NCBI RefSeq assembly: GCF_002993325.1
Contig: NZ_PVNO01000030.1
Location: forward strand, 14,178 to 78,177
Direction: 5' to 3'
DNA: 64,000 nt
Origin: Alteromonas gracilis
GTDB lineage: Bacteria > Pseudomonadota > Gammaproteobacteria > Enterobacterales > Alteromonadaceae
Under the pieces are notes generated by a model. The model had not been told where the DNA came from, ran no database searches, and worked only from the letters and a program-made list of their open reading frames with translations. The position numbers and the translations under genes were made by a program. Below, one piece after another: positions 30,101 to 39,778 of the stretch; the first letter of the stretch is position 1, and every line of letters begins with the position of its first letter.

Positions 30101-30838
30101 TTAATCGTTGTCAGCGTGGCGAATTACAGTACCTTCTTTCTCGCCCATCACAACACGCTTTAGGCAACCAGGCTTATTCATGTTGAATACGCGAATAGGT
30201 AGGCTGTGATCACGCGCCAAAGTGAACGCAGACAAGTCCATCACTTTAAGTTCTTTTTCTAGTACTTCTTGGTAGGTCAGCTCGTCATAAAGCGTTGCTT
30301 CTGGGTTTTTCACTGGGTCATCGCTATAGACACCATCCACTTTAGTCGCCTTTAGTACCGCATCGGCTTCAATTTCGATGCCACGTAAGCAAGCCGCAGA
30401 GTCTGTAGTGAAGAAAGGATTACCCGTTCCGGCAGAGAAGATAACAACACGGCCTGACTTAAGAAGACTAATGGCTTCTGCCCAGTTGTATGCATCGCAC
30501 ACGCCATTTAGAGGAATAGCTGACATCATGCGAGCATTTACAAATGCACGGTGAAGCGCGTCACGCATGGCAAGACCATTCATTACGGTTGCCAACATGC
30601 CCATGTGATCGCCAACAACACGGTTCATACCCGCTTTTGCTAGCCCTTCACCACGAAACAAGTTACCACCACCGATAACAAGACCAACTTGAACACCAAG
30701 TTCAACCAGCTCTTTAATCTCTTGTGCCATTCTATCTAACACTTTAGGGTCTATGCCAAAGCCTTCAGCCCCCATTAGGGCTTCACCACTGAGCTTTAAC
30801 AGAATGCGTCGGTATGCTGATTTTGGTGTGATACTCAT
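30101..30838 (-). CDS. pyrH: UMP kinase
   Basis: The 245-residue hexameric kinase phosphorylates UMP to UDP. It shows [52 protein letters not shown] and [20 protein letters not shown]. The frame is open back to 30982, but I start at the ATG at 30838 ([20 protein letters not shown]), which fits the family and lies downstream of the TATAAT at 30887-30892 and of an AGGAC site. It appears to head the unit pyrH-frr-uppS-cdsA-dxr-rseP-bamA-skp, with its promoter straddled by a perfect 11-bp dyad. Confidence 0.97.
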   Translation of the reverse strand: MSITPKSAYRRILLKLSGEALMGAEGFGIDPKVLDRMAQEIKELVELGVQVGLVIGGGNLFRGEGLAKAGMNRVVGDHMGMLATVMNGLAMRDALHRAFVNARMMSAIPLNGVCDAYNWAEAISLLKSGRVVIFSAGTGNPFFTTDSAACLRGIEIEADAVLKATKVDGVYSDDPVKNPEATLYDELTYQEVLEKELKVMDLSAFTLARDHSLPIRVFNMNKPGCLKRVVMGEKEGTVIRHADND

Positions 30839-30864
30839 AGTTTGAATTGTCCTCGTAAACCCGG

Positions 30865-30913
30865 TTTGTCCTATGCCTTTCGGCGCATTATACGCAAAAA
30901 AACATAGGACAAA
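30865..30913 (-). promoter_or_regulatory. pyrH promoter (TATAAT) flanked by an 11-bp inverted repeat
   Basis: A minus-strand TATAAT at 30892-30887 lies between two perfect 11-bp arms, TTTGTCCTATG (30865-30875) and CATAGGACAAA (30903-30913), with a 27-bp spacer. The upstream arm covers about -35 to -25 and the downstream arm about +5 to +15. This geometry suits a repressor that closes the promoter, or DNA looping by a dimer pair. No -35 hexamer of good quality is seen. Confidence 0.55.
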
Positions 30914-31000
30914 TCGCTTTCGTTCTTTAGGCAGGCGCGCACTTGTCTCGCCTAGCTTCACACTTACGCATTGCAATGGCAAGACGAAAGACGTTCAGCT

Positions 31001-31028
31001 ATAAAAAAGCACCTCCTAGGAGGTGCTT
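31001..31028 (-). terminator. Rho-independent terminator of rpsB-tsf
   Basis: A 22-bp perfect palindrome with arms AAGCACCTCC (31007-31028) is followed on the minus strand by TTTTTT. It lies 46 bp after the tsf stop and separates tsf from pyrH. Confidence 0.93.
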
Positions 31029-31073
31029 CGTAGTTTATCTAACTATTGCGTAATGCAAAAGATAAACACTGAA

Positions 31074-31946
31074 TTATTTCTTAGCAGCAGCCATTTGAGC
31101 AGCTACTTCAGCAGCGAAGTCTTCAGTCTTCTTCTCGATACCTTCACCAACTTCGAAACGTACGAAGTTGATTACGTCTGCGCTGTTGTTCTTAAGAAGC
31201 TCAGCTACAGAGATTGAAGGATCTTTAACGAAAGGCTGACCAGTCAAGCTCACTTCGCCAGTGAACTTCTTCATGCGGCCTGCAACCATTTTCTCTGCGA
31301 TATCAGCTGGCTTACCAGACTGGATAGCGATTTCGATTTGGATTTCTTTCTCTTTCTCAACAACTTCTGCTGGAACGTTTTCAGGCTTAACGAACTGCGG
31401 GCTTGCAGCTGCAACGTGCATTGCAACGTCTTTCGCTAGCTCTTCGTCACCGCCAGTAAGGATAGAGATAACACCAATACGGCCGCCGTGTACGTATGCA
31501 CCAAGCGTATCGCCTTCAACGTTAATTACGCGACGAGGAGAGATGTTTTCGCCAATTTTAGCAACAAGCGCATCGCGAACTTCACTTACTTTAGAACCGT
31601 TAAGGTCTGCGTCGTTAAGTGCGTCGATATCGTTGATGTTGTTCGCTGCTGCTACTTCTAGAAGCTCATTACCGAACTTAAGGAAACCTTCGTCACGTGC
31701 TACGAAGTCAGTTTCACAGTTAAGTTCAAGCATGGTCGCACGACCACCTTCAACTTTAGTAAGGATAACACCTTCAGCTGCGATACGACCTGCTTTTTTA
31801 GCCGCTTTCGCTTGACCTGATTTACGCATATTTTCAATGGCTAACTCAATGTCACCATCCGTTTCAACCAGGGCTTTTTTACAATCCAGCATACCTGCGC
31901 CAGTACGTTCGCGCAGTTCTTTAACTAGTGCTGCAGTCACTGCCAT
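31074..31946 (-). CDS. tsf: Elongation factor Ts
   Basis: The 290-residue GDP/GTP exchange factor acts on EF-Tu. It shows the N-terminal UBA-like helices [21 protein letters not shown], the core TDFVAR motif ([13 protein letters not shown]), and the dimerisation and C-terminal module [16 protein letters not shown]. Its length is close to E. coli EF-Ts (283). It follows rpsB by about 120 bp that contain three small hairpins, and is ended by a strong terminator. Confidence 0.98.
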   Translation of the reverse strand: MAVTAALVKELRERTGAGMLDCKKALVETDGDIELAIENMRKSGQAKAAKKAGRIAAEGVILTKVEGGRATMLELNCETDFVARDEGFLKFGNELLEVAAANNINDIDALNDADLNGSKVSEVRDALVAKIGENISPRRVINVEGDTLGAYVHGGRIGVISILTGGDEELAKDVAMHVAAASPQFVKPENVPAEVVEKEKEIQIEIAIQSGKPADIAEKMVAGRMKKFTGEVSLTGQPFVKDPSISVAELLKNNSADVINFVRFEVGEGIEKKTEDFAAEVAAQMAAAKK

Positions 31947-31987
31947 TTTTCAATTCCTCAGCATTAAATATAAATTCGTTAGGTAAA

Positions 31988-32053
31988 AGGGGCGATACCG
32001 CCCCTCTCAATACGTTTCGTATTGTAGTCCTGTCATATTATCAAGATATGACA
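31988..32053 (-). other. Three small hairpins in the rpsB-tsf spacer
   Basis: Perfect short stems occur at 31988-32005 (AGGGGCG/CGCCCCT), 32010-32022 (ATACG/CGTAT) and 32031-32053 (TGTCATAT/ATATGACA). Only the first has any U-rich follow-on (TTTTACC) on the minus strand. They could partially terminate or process the transcript between rpsB and tsf; there is no direct evidence for which. Confidence 0.5.
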
Positions 32054-32067
32054 GTCAGCAATCAGAA

Positions 32068-32799
32068 TTACTCTGCCGCTTCTACGAAGTCGTCTTGCTC
32101 AGCTTGTACTTCAAGGTTGCTTTCGCGACCTGAGTTAATAGCGTTTGCAGCAGCATCCAAGTAAAGTTGGATAGCGCGGATAGCATCGTCGTTACCAGGG
32201 ATGATGTAATCAACACCGTCTGGGTTAGAGTTTGTATCAACAACACCAACAACAGGAATACCTAGGTTACGCGCTTCTGTTACAGCGATGTGCTCGTGAT
32301 CTGCGTCGATAACAAAGATTGCGTCTGGAAGACCGCCCATGTCTTTGATACCGCCAAGGCTGTTTTCAAGCTTGTCCATTTCGCGCTGAAGCATAAGTGC
32401 TTCTTTCTTAGTTAGCTTCTCAAACGTACCGTCTTGGCTTTGCTGCTCAAGCTCTTTAAGACGTTTGATTGACTGACGTACTGTTTTCCAGTTAGTCAGC
32501 ATACCACCTAACCAACGCTTGTTTACGTAGTACTGGTCGCACTTAAGCGCAGCATCTTTAACCGCTTCACCAGCTGCACGCTTAGTACCAACGAAAAGGA
32601 TTTTACCTTTCTTAGACGCAACACCTGAAAGGTAGTTAAGTGCGTTGTTGAAAAGTGGAACCGTTTTTTCAAGGTTGATGATATGAACTTTGTTACGAGC
32701 GCCGAAGATGAAAGGCTTCATCTTTGGGTTCCAGTAACGAGTTTGGTGACCGAAATGCACACCGGCTTTCAGCATGTCACGCATAGAAACATTAGCCAT
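32068..32799 (-). CDS. rpsB: 30S ribosomal protein S2
   Basis: The 243-residue protein shows the S2 signature [28 protein letters not shown], the [13 protein letters not shown] segment, [38 protein letters not shown] and [20 protein letters not shown]. It is assembled late on the 30S head and is the translational repressor of its own operon in E. coli. A promoter about 180 bp upstream and a structured leader fit that model here. Confidence 0.98.
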   Translation of the reverse strand: MANVSMRDMLKAGVHFGHQTRYWNPKMKPFIFGARNKVHIINLEKTVPLFNNALNYLSGVASKKGKILFVGTKRAAGEAVKDAALKCDQYYVNKRWLGGMLTNWKTVRQSIKRLKELEQQSQDGTFEKLTKKEALMLQREMDKLENSLGGIKDMGGLPDAIFVIDADHEHIAVTEARNLGIPVVGVVDTNSNPDGVDYIIPGNDDAIRAIQLYLDAAANAINSGRESNLEVQAEQDDFVEAAE

Positions 32800-32973
32800 T
32801 TTATTTTCCTCTTGGGGTTAGGCCTCCATATACCCCTTGTATCGATTCAGACCAACCTAGATTGAACTGAACACCCCGATACGAAGTGTCGGTATATGTG
32901 TGTTTTAATAGAATAAATTTACCCTCTGAAACGGTGCTAAATGCGAGCAGCAAAATGAGCTTTCCGTCAGGGC
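32800..32973 (-). promoter_or_regulatory. Candidate S2-responsive leader of rpsB
   Basis: The predicted untranslated leader is about 173 nt. Near the ATG it can pair GGGGTA with TAACCCC around the AGGCC loop, next to the ribosome site AAGAGGAAA. Its length resembles the autoregulated rpsB leader of E. coli. Autoregulation is inferred, not shown. Confidence 0.4.
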
Positions 32974-32979
32974 GCGCGC

Positions 32980-33008
32980 TTTATATCACAATCTAACCCT
33001 AGCCTCAA
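32980..33008 (-). promoter_or_regulatory. rpsB promoter with GC-rich discriminator
   Basis: On the minus strand, TTGAGG (33008-33003), a 17-bp spacer and TATAAA (32985-32980) are followed directly by GCGCGCGCCC. A GC-rich discriminator after the -10 is the hallmark of stringently controlled ribosomal promoters. Confidence 0.75.
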
Positions 33009-33049
33009 GTTTTGAGGGTAAAAAGGCAAGGCTAAAATGGTGTAGCTTT

Positions 33050-33097
33050 AGCAAAAGAAGCGTTATGGACACAAGCAAAAGAAGCGTTATGGACACA
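33050..33097. repeat. Perfect 24-bp tandem duplication in the rpsB/map intergenic region
   Basis: AGCAAAAGAAGCGTTATGG followed by ACACA occurs twice head to tail (33050-33073 and 33074-33097) without a mismatch. It lies upstream of both divergent promoters. Confidence 0.97.
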
Positions 33098-33182
33098 CTT
33101 TTACATTCATCTTTATCCATCAGCGCTTCACAAATAAAAGCACTTAATTTCAGCACCTTACTAAGAATGACCTGTTTAGTGC

Positions 33183-33188
33183 TATAAT
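33183..33188 (+). promoter_or_regulatory. -10 element of the map promoter
   Basis: A perfect TATAAT occurs at 33183-33188. The ATG at 33187 overlaps it, so that codon would be at or before the transcription start. This favours the GTG at 33244 as the true start of map. No convincing -35 hexamer is visible. Confidence 0.55.
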
Positions 33189-33243
33189 GCGTAAAGAAAT
33201 AAATTCTTCATCAACACTAGTTTCAAACGATTTGAGAGGCGCT

Positions 33244-34038
33244 GTGACAGCTATTATCAAAACCCCAGAAGAAATCGAGAAAATGCGCGTTGCCGGTAAA
33301 CTGGCTGCCGAGGTTCTCACAATGATAGGGCCTTATGTTAAGAAAGGCGTTACTACTGACGAGTTAAATACAATCTGCCACGATTACATCGTAAACGAGC
33401 AGAAGGCCGTGCCAGCACCACTAAATTATGGCCACCCGCCGTTTCCTAAGTCAATTTGCACATCAGTAAATCATTGCATCTGCCATGGAATACCTTCCGA
33501 CAAAAAACTAAAAGACGGCGACATCATCAATATTGACGTCACTGTTATAAAAGATGGCTACCATGGCGATACATCAAAAATGTTCGTAGTAGGTAAACCC
33601 TCAATTCTTGCTGAGCGCCTTATTCGCGTAACTCAAGAATGCTTGTACAAAGCCATAGAACAAGTAAAGCCAGGTATGCGCCTGGGTGATATCGGTCATA
33701 TCTGCCAAACCCACGCAGAAGCGCATAACTATTCAATTGTTCGAGAATATTGTGGTCACGGCATTGGCGCTAGCTTCCATGAAGAGCCTCAGATTGTTCA
33801 TTACGGCAAACCGGGCACGGGTGATGTACTTGAGCCAGGCATGTGCTTTACTATTGAGCCTATGGTAAATGCGGGTAAACGCTACTCAAAAGTACTGCCA
33901 GACCAGTGGACGGTGGTAACTAAAGACAGAAGCTTAAGTGCTCAATGGGAACATACACTGCTTGTAACAGAGACTGGTGTTGAGGTTCTAACACTCAGAG
34001 AAGAAGAGGCGTTGGAGCGGGTTATTTCTCATAACTAA
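33244..34038 (+). CDS. map: Methionine aminopeptidase, type I
   Basis: The 264-residue enzyme removes N-terminal Met from nascent proteins. It shows IKTPEEIEKMRVAGKLAAEVL, CHGIPSDKKLKDGDIINIDVTVIKDGYHGDTSKMF (two metal-binding Asp), GHGIGASFHEEPQ (metal His), TIEPM and WEHTLLV (metal Glu). I take the GTG at 33244, preceded by GAGAGG, because the product then aligns with E. coli MAP (264 residues) and the upstream ATG overlaps the -10 box. It is divergent from rpsB, as in E. coli, and is followed by a terminator. Confidence 0.96.
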   Translation: MTAIIKTPEEIEKMRVAGKLAAEVLTMIGPYVKKGVTTDELNTICHDYIVNEQKAVPAPLNYGHPPFPKSICTSVNHCICHGIPSDKKLKDGDIINIDVTVIKDGYHGDTSKMFVVGKPSILAERLIRVTQECLYKAIEQVKPGMRLGDIGHICQTHAEAHNYSIVREYCGHGIGASFHEEPQIVHYGKPGTGDVLEPGMCFTIEPMVNAGKRYSKVLPDQWTVVTKDRSLSAQWEHTLLVTETGVEVLTLREEEALERVISHN

Positions 34039-34071
34039 TGAAATGAACCATAGTCTCTGGTTTTTAATTTG

Positions 34072-34101
34072 AGCGGCATCGATTTATCGTTGCCGCTTTT
34101 T
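34072..34101 (+). terminator. Rho-independent terminator of map
   Basis: Stem AGCGGCA/TGCCGCT (34072-34078, 34091-34097), with further inner pairing, is followed by CTTTTTC. It lies 34 bp after the map stop. Confidence 0.85.
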
Positions 34102-34294
34102 CAAATAAATACACGGAGCAAATTACTTCAACGCCCTTCTAGCTTTCTTTATTGTCATTCTACACACCTATAACAAAAAACCATAAATATTCACAATTTA
34201 ACCTAACTTATGCATTAATTTGCTACTGCGAAGTGCTACCAATTCATGCTATTGTTCGTAGCGTTTAAAAAGAAGTCTAATTCAAAGGTGCATT

Positions 34295-36946
34295 TTGACG
34301 CTGCAATCACTGATAAAGAATATCGACACCATAAACTCTGTGGATGAAATCCCCGCAATTAAGTCTTGCGTGGAGGCCAGTTATACATGGATAAACGAGT
34401 CCTTTGACGTAACGCCAGTTAATCAACTCGTTACGGGTCGCGCCCAATTCGTCGATGCGCTTCTTTGTCATCTTTGGCAACTTTATGGTCTCGACACCGT
34501 AGACGAACTGTCACTTTGCGCGGTAGGCGGATACGGTCGAGGTCACTTGCAGCCTTACTCAGATATTGACTTACTTATTGTCAGTAGAAAGAAGCTGAAG
34601 CCTGAAGTTCAAGAAAAGATTGGTCAATTTATCACCCTGTTATGGGACATTAAACTTGATGTGGGCCAGTCGGTCCGGACTATTAAAGAAACCGTTAAGC
34701 TAGCAAAAGACGATATTACCATTGCGACCAATTTAGTTGAGAGCCGTTTGCTTTGCGGCAGTGAAACTACCTTTGATAAATTGTGGGATGAAGTTAATGG
34801 TAGAAACTCTTGGTCGAGTAAAGCGTTTTTCTCCGCTAAATATGATGAACAGAAGCGACGCCATGCTAAGTTCAACGGCACCGCCTACAACCTCGAGCCA
34901 AATATCAAAGAAAATCCAGGGTGTTTGCGCGATATTCAGTCGATAGGCTGGGTAGCGAAAAAGCACTTTAAAGAGTATGACGGCTGGAATTTGGTGGGTC
35001 ACGGCTACTTTACCGAGCAAGAGCATAGTGAGTTAATCGCTTGTCGTATGCACCTTTGGAAAATGCGCTGCGCACTTCATTTAATTGCTGGTAGAAGCGA
35101 AAACCGATTACTTTTCGACTATCAACCCGACGTTGCAAAGATGATGGGTTACGGTGAAGAAGGGAAATCGTCTGTTGAGAAAATGATGCGTGACTTTTTC
35201 CGTACGGTTGCCCGCGTATCAGAGTTGAATCAAATGCTGCTTCAACGCTTCAAGTACGACATGCTCAATCAAAGCGTGCAAAAAAGCGTTGTAATTAATG
35301 AAGACTTTGAGCTTCTCGACAATATGATTTCGCCACGACACGAGACCGTATTTTCATCACCTGAAGCAATTTTAGATTTTTTGAACTTGGTGGCCAATTT
35401 ACCAGACGTAAAAGGCCTGAGCACCATATGCATTCGTCAGTTGCGTAATGCTCACCGCGCGTTTGAAGCCGAATATTATGTAGAACGCCCACTGTGCCGT
35501 GAAAAATTCATGCGCTTAATGAAACAGCCTGAGTTCTTCGATTTTGCTTGGGACATCATGCATCAGTACGGTATTTTGCAGGCCTATTTACCTGAATGGG
35601 ATACGATTGTAGGCATGATGCAGTTTGACCTGTTCCACGCCTATACAGTAGATGAGCATACCCATAGGCTTGTAAAGCATGTGAATTACTTTTTCTCAAA
35701 AGAGAACAAAGAATTTCCGCGGTGTGGCAGAATTTGCAGGAACTTAGATAAGCCAGAAGTTCTTTATATAGCAGCGATTTTCCACGACATTGCAAAAGGT
35801 AGAAATGGCGATCACTCAACATTAGGCGCACAAGATGTGGCGAAGTTTTGTAAGCTACACAATGTGTCAAGTGACGACGCTGAAATGATCGCATGGTTAG
35901 TTGAAAACCATTTGCTTATGTCTGTAGTAGCTCAACGTCGCGACATCTACGACCCTGACGTAATAAGTGAGTTTGCAAGTGCAGTAAGAAGTCATAACCA
36001 TCTAAACTTGCTTTACACACTCACGCTTGCTGATATCAGAGCAACTAACGACAATTTATGGAACGATTGGAAAGCTTCGCTACTTCGCGAACTTTACCTA
36101 ATGACACAGAAGGCGTTAGACAATGGCCTACAGTGTCAGGTAACGCTTAACGAACGCGTTGCCACCCATAAGCATCAAGCGAGACAGATTTTACAGGAAC
36201 GAGCTATCGACCCTATTTCCATTGATGCATTATGGGCACGCCTAGATGACGACTATTTTGTTCGCTTTAAACCCACGCAAATTGCTTGGCATACCGATGA
36301 GATCATAAAGGCGCAGGATGATTGGCTTTCGCCAGAACACGATGGGCTTCTCGTTAAAGCAAACGATAACAGCGCCAAAGGTGGCACTGAGGTGTTTGTT
36401 TATGGCAAAGACAGAAAAGCCTTATTTGCTCAAGTCGCTTCTGTTCTTGATAGCCGCAATTGTTCAATTCATGATGCCCACGTAACCGTAACACGTGATG
36501 GCTATGTATTTGACAGTATGCTCATTCTTGAAAACGATGGTAGCCGGATTAGTTCCGAGTCTCGTATTTCGTCTATTGAAAATGCTATCTCTGCCCAATT
36601 AGAAAAACCGGGGCGCTCACACGAAAACAGACGCAAATTACCACGACAAATGAAACAGTTAGACGTTCCCACTAAGGTTCGTTTTTTCAGTATCAACGAC
36701 GAAGCCACACTTATTGAGTTAGAAGCCCTAGACGCTCCAGGCATTTTAGCTAAAATTGGGCATGCATTCGTTGATACTAATATGACGCTAAAGCTTGCTA
36801 AAATTGCCACCATAGGTGAGCGAGCTGAAGATATTTTTATCGTCAGCAATGACGCTGGCAAAGCATTAACCCAAGAACAACAGGTAAACCTTAAAAAGCG
36901 GATCCTGTTTAAACTCGACCAACTTGAAGATATCACAATACCATGA
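34295..36946 (+). CDS. glnD: Bifunctional PII uridylyltransferase/uridylyl-removing enzyme
   Basis: The 883-residue sensor modifies PII in response to glutamine. The nucleotidyltransferase domain contains [17 protein letters not shown] (Asp90, Asp92). An HD domain with FHDIAKG (His497, Asp498) removes UMP. Two C-terminal ACT domains ([20 protein letters not shown] and [20 protein letters not shown]) sense glutamine. It starts with TTG at 34295, preceded by AAAGGTG. The 3' end overlaps dapD by 4 bp (ATGA), as in the map-glnD-dapD order of E. coli. Confidence 0.97.
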   Translation: MTLQSLIKNIDTINSVDEIPAIKSCVEASYTWINESFDVTPVNQLVTGRAQFVDALLCHLWQLYGLDTVDELSLCAVGGYGRGHLQPYSDIDLLIVSRKKLKPEVQEKIGQFITLLWDIKLDVGQSVRTIKETVKLAKDDITIATNLVESRLLCGSETTFDKLWDEVNGRNSWSSKAFFSAKYDEQKRRHAKFNGTAYNLEPNIKENPGCLRDIQSIGWVAKKHFKEYDGWNLVGHGYFTEQEHSELIACRMHLWKMRCALHLIAGRSENRLLFDYQPDVAKMMGYGEEGKSSVEKMMRDFFRTVARVSELNQMLLQRFKYDMLNQSVQKSVVINEDFELLDNMISPRHETVFSSPEAILDFLNLVANLPDVKGLSTICIRQLRNAHRAFEAEYYVERPLCREKFMRLMKQPEFFDFAWDIMHQYGILQAYLPEWDTIVGMMQFDLFHAYTVDEHTHRLVKHVNYFFSKENKEFPRCGRICRNLDKPEVLYIAAIFHDIAKGRNGDHSTLGAQDVAKFCKLHNVSSDDAEMIAWLVENHLLMSVVAQRRDIYDPDVISEFASAVRSHNHLNLLYTLTLADIRATNDNLWNDWKASLLRELYLMTQKALDNGLQCQVTLNERVATHKHQARQILQERAIDPISIDALWARLDDDYFVRFKPTQIAWHTDEIIKAQDDWLSPEHDGLLVKANDNSAKGGTEVFVYGKDRKALFAQVASVLDSRNCSIHDAHVTVTRDGYVFDSMLILENDGSRISSESRISSIENAISAQLEKPGRSHENRRKLPRQMKQLDVPTKVRFFSINDEATLIELEALDAPGILAKIGHAFVDTNMTLKLAKIATIGERAEDIFIVSNDAGKALTQEQQVNLKKRILFKLDQLEDITIP

Positions 36947-37767
36947 ATGAATTGAAAGCCATTATTGAAGACGCCTTCGAAAATCGCGACAACATTAGCC
37001 CTTCATCTGCACCTGATGAAGTAAGAGATGCAGTAGCACAAGCTATCGACCTTCTTAACAGCGGTAAAGGCCGTGTTGCGGAAAAGATTGCTGGCGAATG
37101 GGTGGTACATCAATGGCTTAAAAAAGCTGTTCTACTTTTCTTCCGCCTTCACAATAACGATGTGATTGAAGGTGCGGAAAGCAAGTTTTATGACAAAGTG
37201 CCGCTTAAATACACTAACTACACCGCACAACAATTTGCAGCAGACGGTGCGCGTATTGTCCCACCTGCGGCGGTACGTACAGGTACGTTCGTAGGTAAAA
37301 ATGCGGTAGTAATGCCTTCTTACGTTAATATTGGTGCATTCGTAGACGAAGGCACTATGGTAGATACATGGGCAACGGTTGGTTCATGTGCACAAATCGG
37401 CAAGAATGTTCACCTTTCCGGCGGTGTAGGTATTGGTGGTGTATTAGAACCGCTTCAAGCAAACCCTACTATTATCGAAGATAACTGCTTTATCGGTGCG
37501 CGCTCTGAAATTGTAGAAGGCGTAATTGTTGAAGAAGGCTCTGTAATTTCAATGGGCGTTTACATCGGCCAAAGCACGCGCATATATGACCGTGAAACTG
37601 GTGAAATCCATTACGGCCGTGTACCAGCAGGTTCAGTAGTAGTGGCGGGTAACCTGCCAAGTGCCGACGGCAAATACAGCCTTTACGCTGCTATTATTGT
37701 GAAAAAAGTTGATGCTAAAACCCGCGCGAAAGTAGGTATCAACGCGCTACTTCGCGGCGTAGAATAA
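36943..37767 (+). CDS. dapD: 2,3,4,5-tetrahydropyridine-2,6-dicarboxylate N-succinyltransferase
   Basis: The 274-residue trimeric enzyme succinylates tetrahydrodipicolinate in the lysine and meso-DAP branch, so it supplies peptidoglycan. It has an N-terminal helical domain, a left-handed beta-helix ([45 protein letters not shown]) and a C-terminal strand pair. The length is that of E. coli DapD (274). Translation is coupled to glnD by an ATGA overlap. A bidirectional terminator follows. Confidence 0.98.
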   Translation: MNELKAIIEDAFENRDNISPSSAPDEVRDAVAQAIDLLNSGKGRVAEKIAGEWVVHQWLKKAVLLFFRLHNNDVIEGAESKFYDKVPLKYTNYTAQQFAADGARIVPPAAVRTGTFVGKNAVVMPSYVNIGAFVDEGTMVDTWATVGSCAQIGKNVHLSGGVGIGGVLEPLQANPTIIEDNCFIGARSEIVEGVIVEEGSVISMGVYIGQSTRIYDRETGEIHYGRVPAGSVVVAGNLPSADGKYSLYAAIIVKKVDAKTRAKVGINALLRGVE

Positions 37768-37845
37768 GCAGTATTCCTGGCTTCTCGCTAACGGTTTGGG
37801 TTAATTTTAATTAGCCGAGCCACATGCTAAAAGAGTCACAAACTA

Positions 37846-37870
37846 AAAGAGGCGCATAAGCGCCTCTTTC
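37846..37870. terminator. Bidirectional terminator between dapD and yqcA
   Basis: A 10-bp perfect stem AAAGAGGCGC/GCGCCTCTTT (37846-37855, 37860-37869) has a 4-nt loop, with U-rich sequence on both strands (TTTCTATT on plus, TTTTAG on minus). It serves two convergent genes. Confidence 0.9.
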
Positions 37871-37898
37871 TATTCATAATCAACAAGTGTCTACTGGT

Positions 37899-38348
37899 TT
37901 AAGCCAGCAGCTTATCTTTAATGGTATTAACCCACTCTACCACATCTTTTTCAGGCTCTAATGTTTCAATCGCGTCAACTTCCAACATATCTGCAACTGC
38001 GCTGCCTTGTAGTTCTGTAAGTAGCGCTTGGAATTGTTTACCTGCGCCACAGAAACTCTCTCCGTAGCTGCTATCGCCTAATGCAGCTACCGCAAATGGT
38101 TTTCCGCACAGCATTGGCGCTTCGTCTTTCAAATCCGAAAAAACGAACTCTAGGTTAGGTGGCACATCACCCTGACCGGTTGTAGACGTAATAATAAGGA
38201 GCGCATCTGCATCGGTGAAATCGGCAACCGAAGGGTCACTTTCTAGTGAGCAGTCAACACCCTGTTCGGCTAAGCTTTCTTCTACCTGCTCGGCCACGTG
38301 TTGCGCGTTCCCGTATACCGTACCCGCAATGATTTTCAATGTTGCCAT
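37899..38348 (-). CDS. yqcA: Flavodoxin-like protein YqcA
   Basis: The 149-residue flavodoxin-fold protein has the phosphate-binding loop GTVYGNAQHVAE (residues 9-20), the isoalloxazine loops TSTTGQGDVPPNL and ALGDSSYGESFCGAGKQF. These match E. coli YqcA better than MioC, and the gene order yqcC-truC-yqcA is the same as in E. coli. The family binds FMN; its electron-transfer partner is not established. It ends the minus-strand unit yqcC-truC-yqcA. Confidence 0.92.
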   Translation of the reverse strand: MATLKIIAGTVYGNAQHVAEQVEESLAEQGVDCSLESDPSVADFTDADALLIITSTTGQGDVPPNLEFVFSDLKDEAPMLCGKPFAVAALGDSSYGESFCGAGKQFQALLTELQGSAVADMLEVDAIETLEPEKDVVEWVNTIKDKLLA

Positions 38349-38414
38349 TTTTACCTCTTAAACTAATATTCGTTGCCTATAGCGACAGGCTGGAATTCTG
38401 TCTTCTTTATAGAT

Positions 38415-39242
38415 TCAAACTCTGAACGGTTCCAATTGCTCTACTAATTGTTGCATTCCATGATGCATCTCACCATTAATGGTTATCCACTTTCCAGTTA
38501 CCGGGTGGGAAAATCCCATATGGGTACAACTTAAGGCCAAATTGTTAAAATTAAAGTGCTGTTTAGCAAATTTGTTTTGTTTACCGTCTCCATGAGTCGT
38601 ATCGCCAATGATCGGGTGACGGAGGTGCACCATGTGCCTACGAAGCTGATGCTTTCTTCCCGTACTCGGGGAAAGCTTTACAAGAGAATAACGTGCGCTT
38701 TGATACTTACCAACAGGCTCTGGTACTTCGAAATGTGCCACCGACTGATACATTGTTGATGCGGCTTGTGGAGCTTGCTGGGGACGTTTATGTTTATCAG
38801 CAATTTTATCGTAGCGATATTTTAGCGCGTAGTCGATAAACCCAGTGTGATGCACAAAACCGCGAACAATGGCGTGATACGCTTTTACTACTTGCTTATC
38901 CATCATTTGCTGACCAAGCTTTGCTGCGACTTCAGAGCTGAAACTAAACACCAACACGCCAGATGTAGGTCTATCGAGGCGGTGAGCAGGAAACACGTGC
39001 CGTCCAATCTGATCTCTGAGTGTTTGAACCGCAAACACGGTTTCATGTCTGTCTATCGGACTTCTGTGTACAAGTAGACCCGGCGGCTTATTTATAGCGA
39101 CGATATACTCATCTTGATACAGCACAGGTAGATGCAGAGCGCTAAGGTCGCCTTGTTGATCCTCTTTTTCTTCTGACGTTGTTTTCAAATGGCACCTTGC
39201 GTCACTGTCTATAGAATATTGGGGTTGGTTACGCTTATTCAT
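38415..39242 (-). CDS. truC: tRNA pseudouridine(65) synthase TruC
   Basis: The 275-residue RluA-family synthase isomerises U65 in tRNA-Ile1 and tRNA-Asp. The catalytic motif HRLDRPTSG holds Asp90. LYQDEYIVAINKPPGLLVHRS is typical of the family start, and C-terminal GRKHQLRRHMVHLRHPIIGD completes the core. About 37 polar residues precede the conserved start and are extra compared with E. coli. The ATG overlaps the yqcC stop by 4 bp, so translation is coupled. Confidence 0.93.
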   Translation of the reverse strand: MNKRNQPQYSIDSDARCHLKTTSEEKEDQQGDLSALHLPVLYQDEYIVAINKPPGLLVHRSPIDRHETVFAVQTLRDQIGRHVFPAHRLDRPTSGVLVFSFSSEVAAKLGQQMMDKQVVKAYHAIVRGFVHHTGFIDYALKYRYDKIADKHKRPQQAPQAASTMYQSVAHFEVPEPVGKYQSARYSLVKLSPSTGRKHQLRRHMVHLRHPIIGDTTHGDGKQNKFAKQHFNFNNLALSCTHMGFSHPVTGKWITINGEMHHGMQQLVEQLEPFRV

Positions 39243-39583
39243 CCAATGTCTCCATTGGCAATATTATCAATTTTTTGCAGTTGATTGAGCGTTCGTTGCT
39301 TTGCACTGGATAAATAAACTTCAGCGGCAGGCGTAATTTGCATTGGCGGTAGAGGAGATTCTAGCGACAGCAAAACACGCAATTTAGGAATAAAAATAAA
39401 AGCTAACCAACTTTCAAACGTTAAACAGTCTACAGAAAAAGGGACAGTGCTTTCCATCGCTCTGTTGAGGTCTTGCTCACTCGGCGTTTTGCTCGGCCAA
39501 ATCCCCTCTTCTTTCATGGTGATCTCTAGCTGTTCCAGCGCGTGTTTAAATGCAATGTAACGCATACCTTTTGACTGATTCAC
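39239..39583 (-). CDS. yqcC: YqcC family protein (DUF446)
   Basis: A protein of about 114 residues with the DUF446 core: STVPFSVDCLTFESWLAFIFIPKLRVLL and the helical tail AEVYLSSAKQRTLNQLQKID. Its function is unknown; it travels with truC and yqcA. The frame is open back to an ATG at 39652. I prefer the GTG at 39583, preceded by GGGGAC, which gives a length close to E. coli YqcC (109); ATGs at 39601 and 39565 are alternatives. Confidence 0.85.
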   Translation of the reverse strand: MNQSKGMRYIAFKHALEQLEITMKEEGIWPSKTPSEQDLNRAMESTVPFSVDCLTFESWLAFIFIPKLRVLLSLESPLPPMQITPAAEVYLSSAKQRTLNQLQKIDNIANGDIG

Positions 39584-39778
39584 TATGTCCCCGCAAAACA
39601 TGAACGCTTCAATTTTGAGGCGCGCAGTATAGCAGGGGCTTAAGGTGAACATAAGTCAGTGTGGCTTATCGTTGAAATTCATATGCTGTGATACCATTAC
39701 CAGTGTTTCTTGGCGGTATCTCATTGAAGAATGCTCGCCCTGAAACATTTTTATCAAAGCAGTTTTTTGGAACGAGTT

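Noticed and set aside
33187-33243. N-terminal extension of map from an ATG at 33187
   Set aside because: The ATG overlaps a perfect TATAAT, so it would precede the transcription start, and the GTG at 33244 with GAGAGG gives the normal enzyme length.
39585-39652. N-terminal extension of YqcC from an ATG at 39652
   Set aside because: It adds over 20 residues not typical of the family and lacks a ribosome site; the GTG at 39583 has GGGGAC before it.
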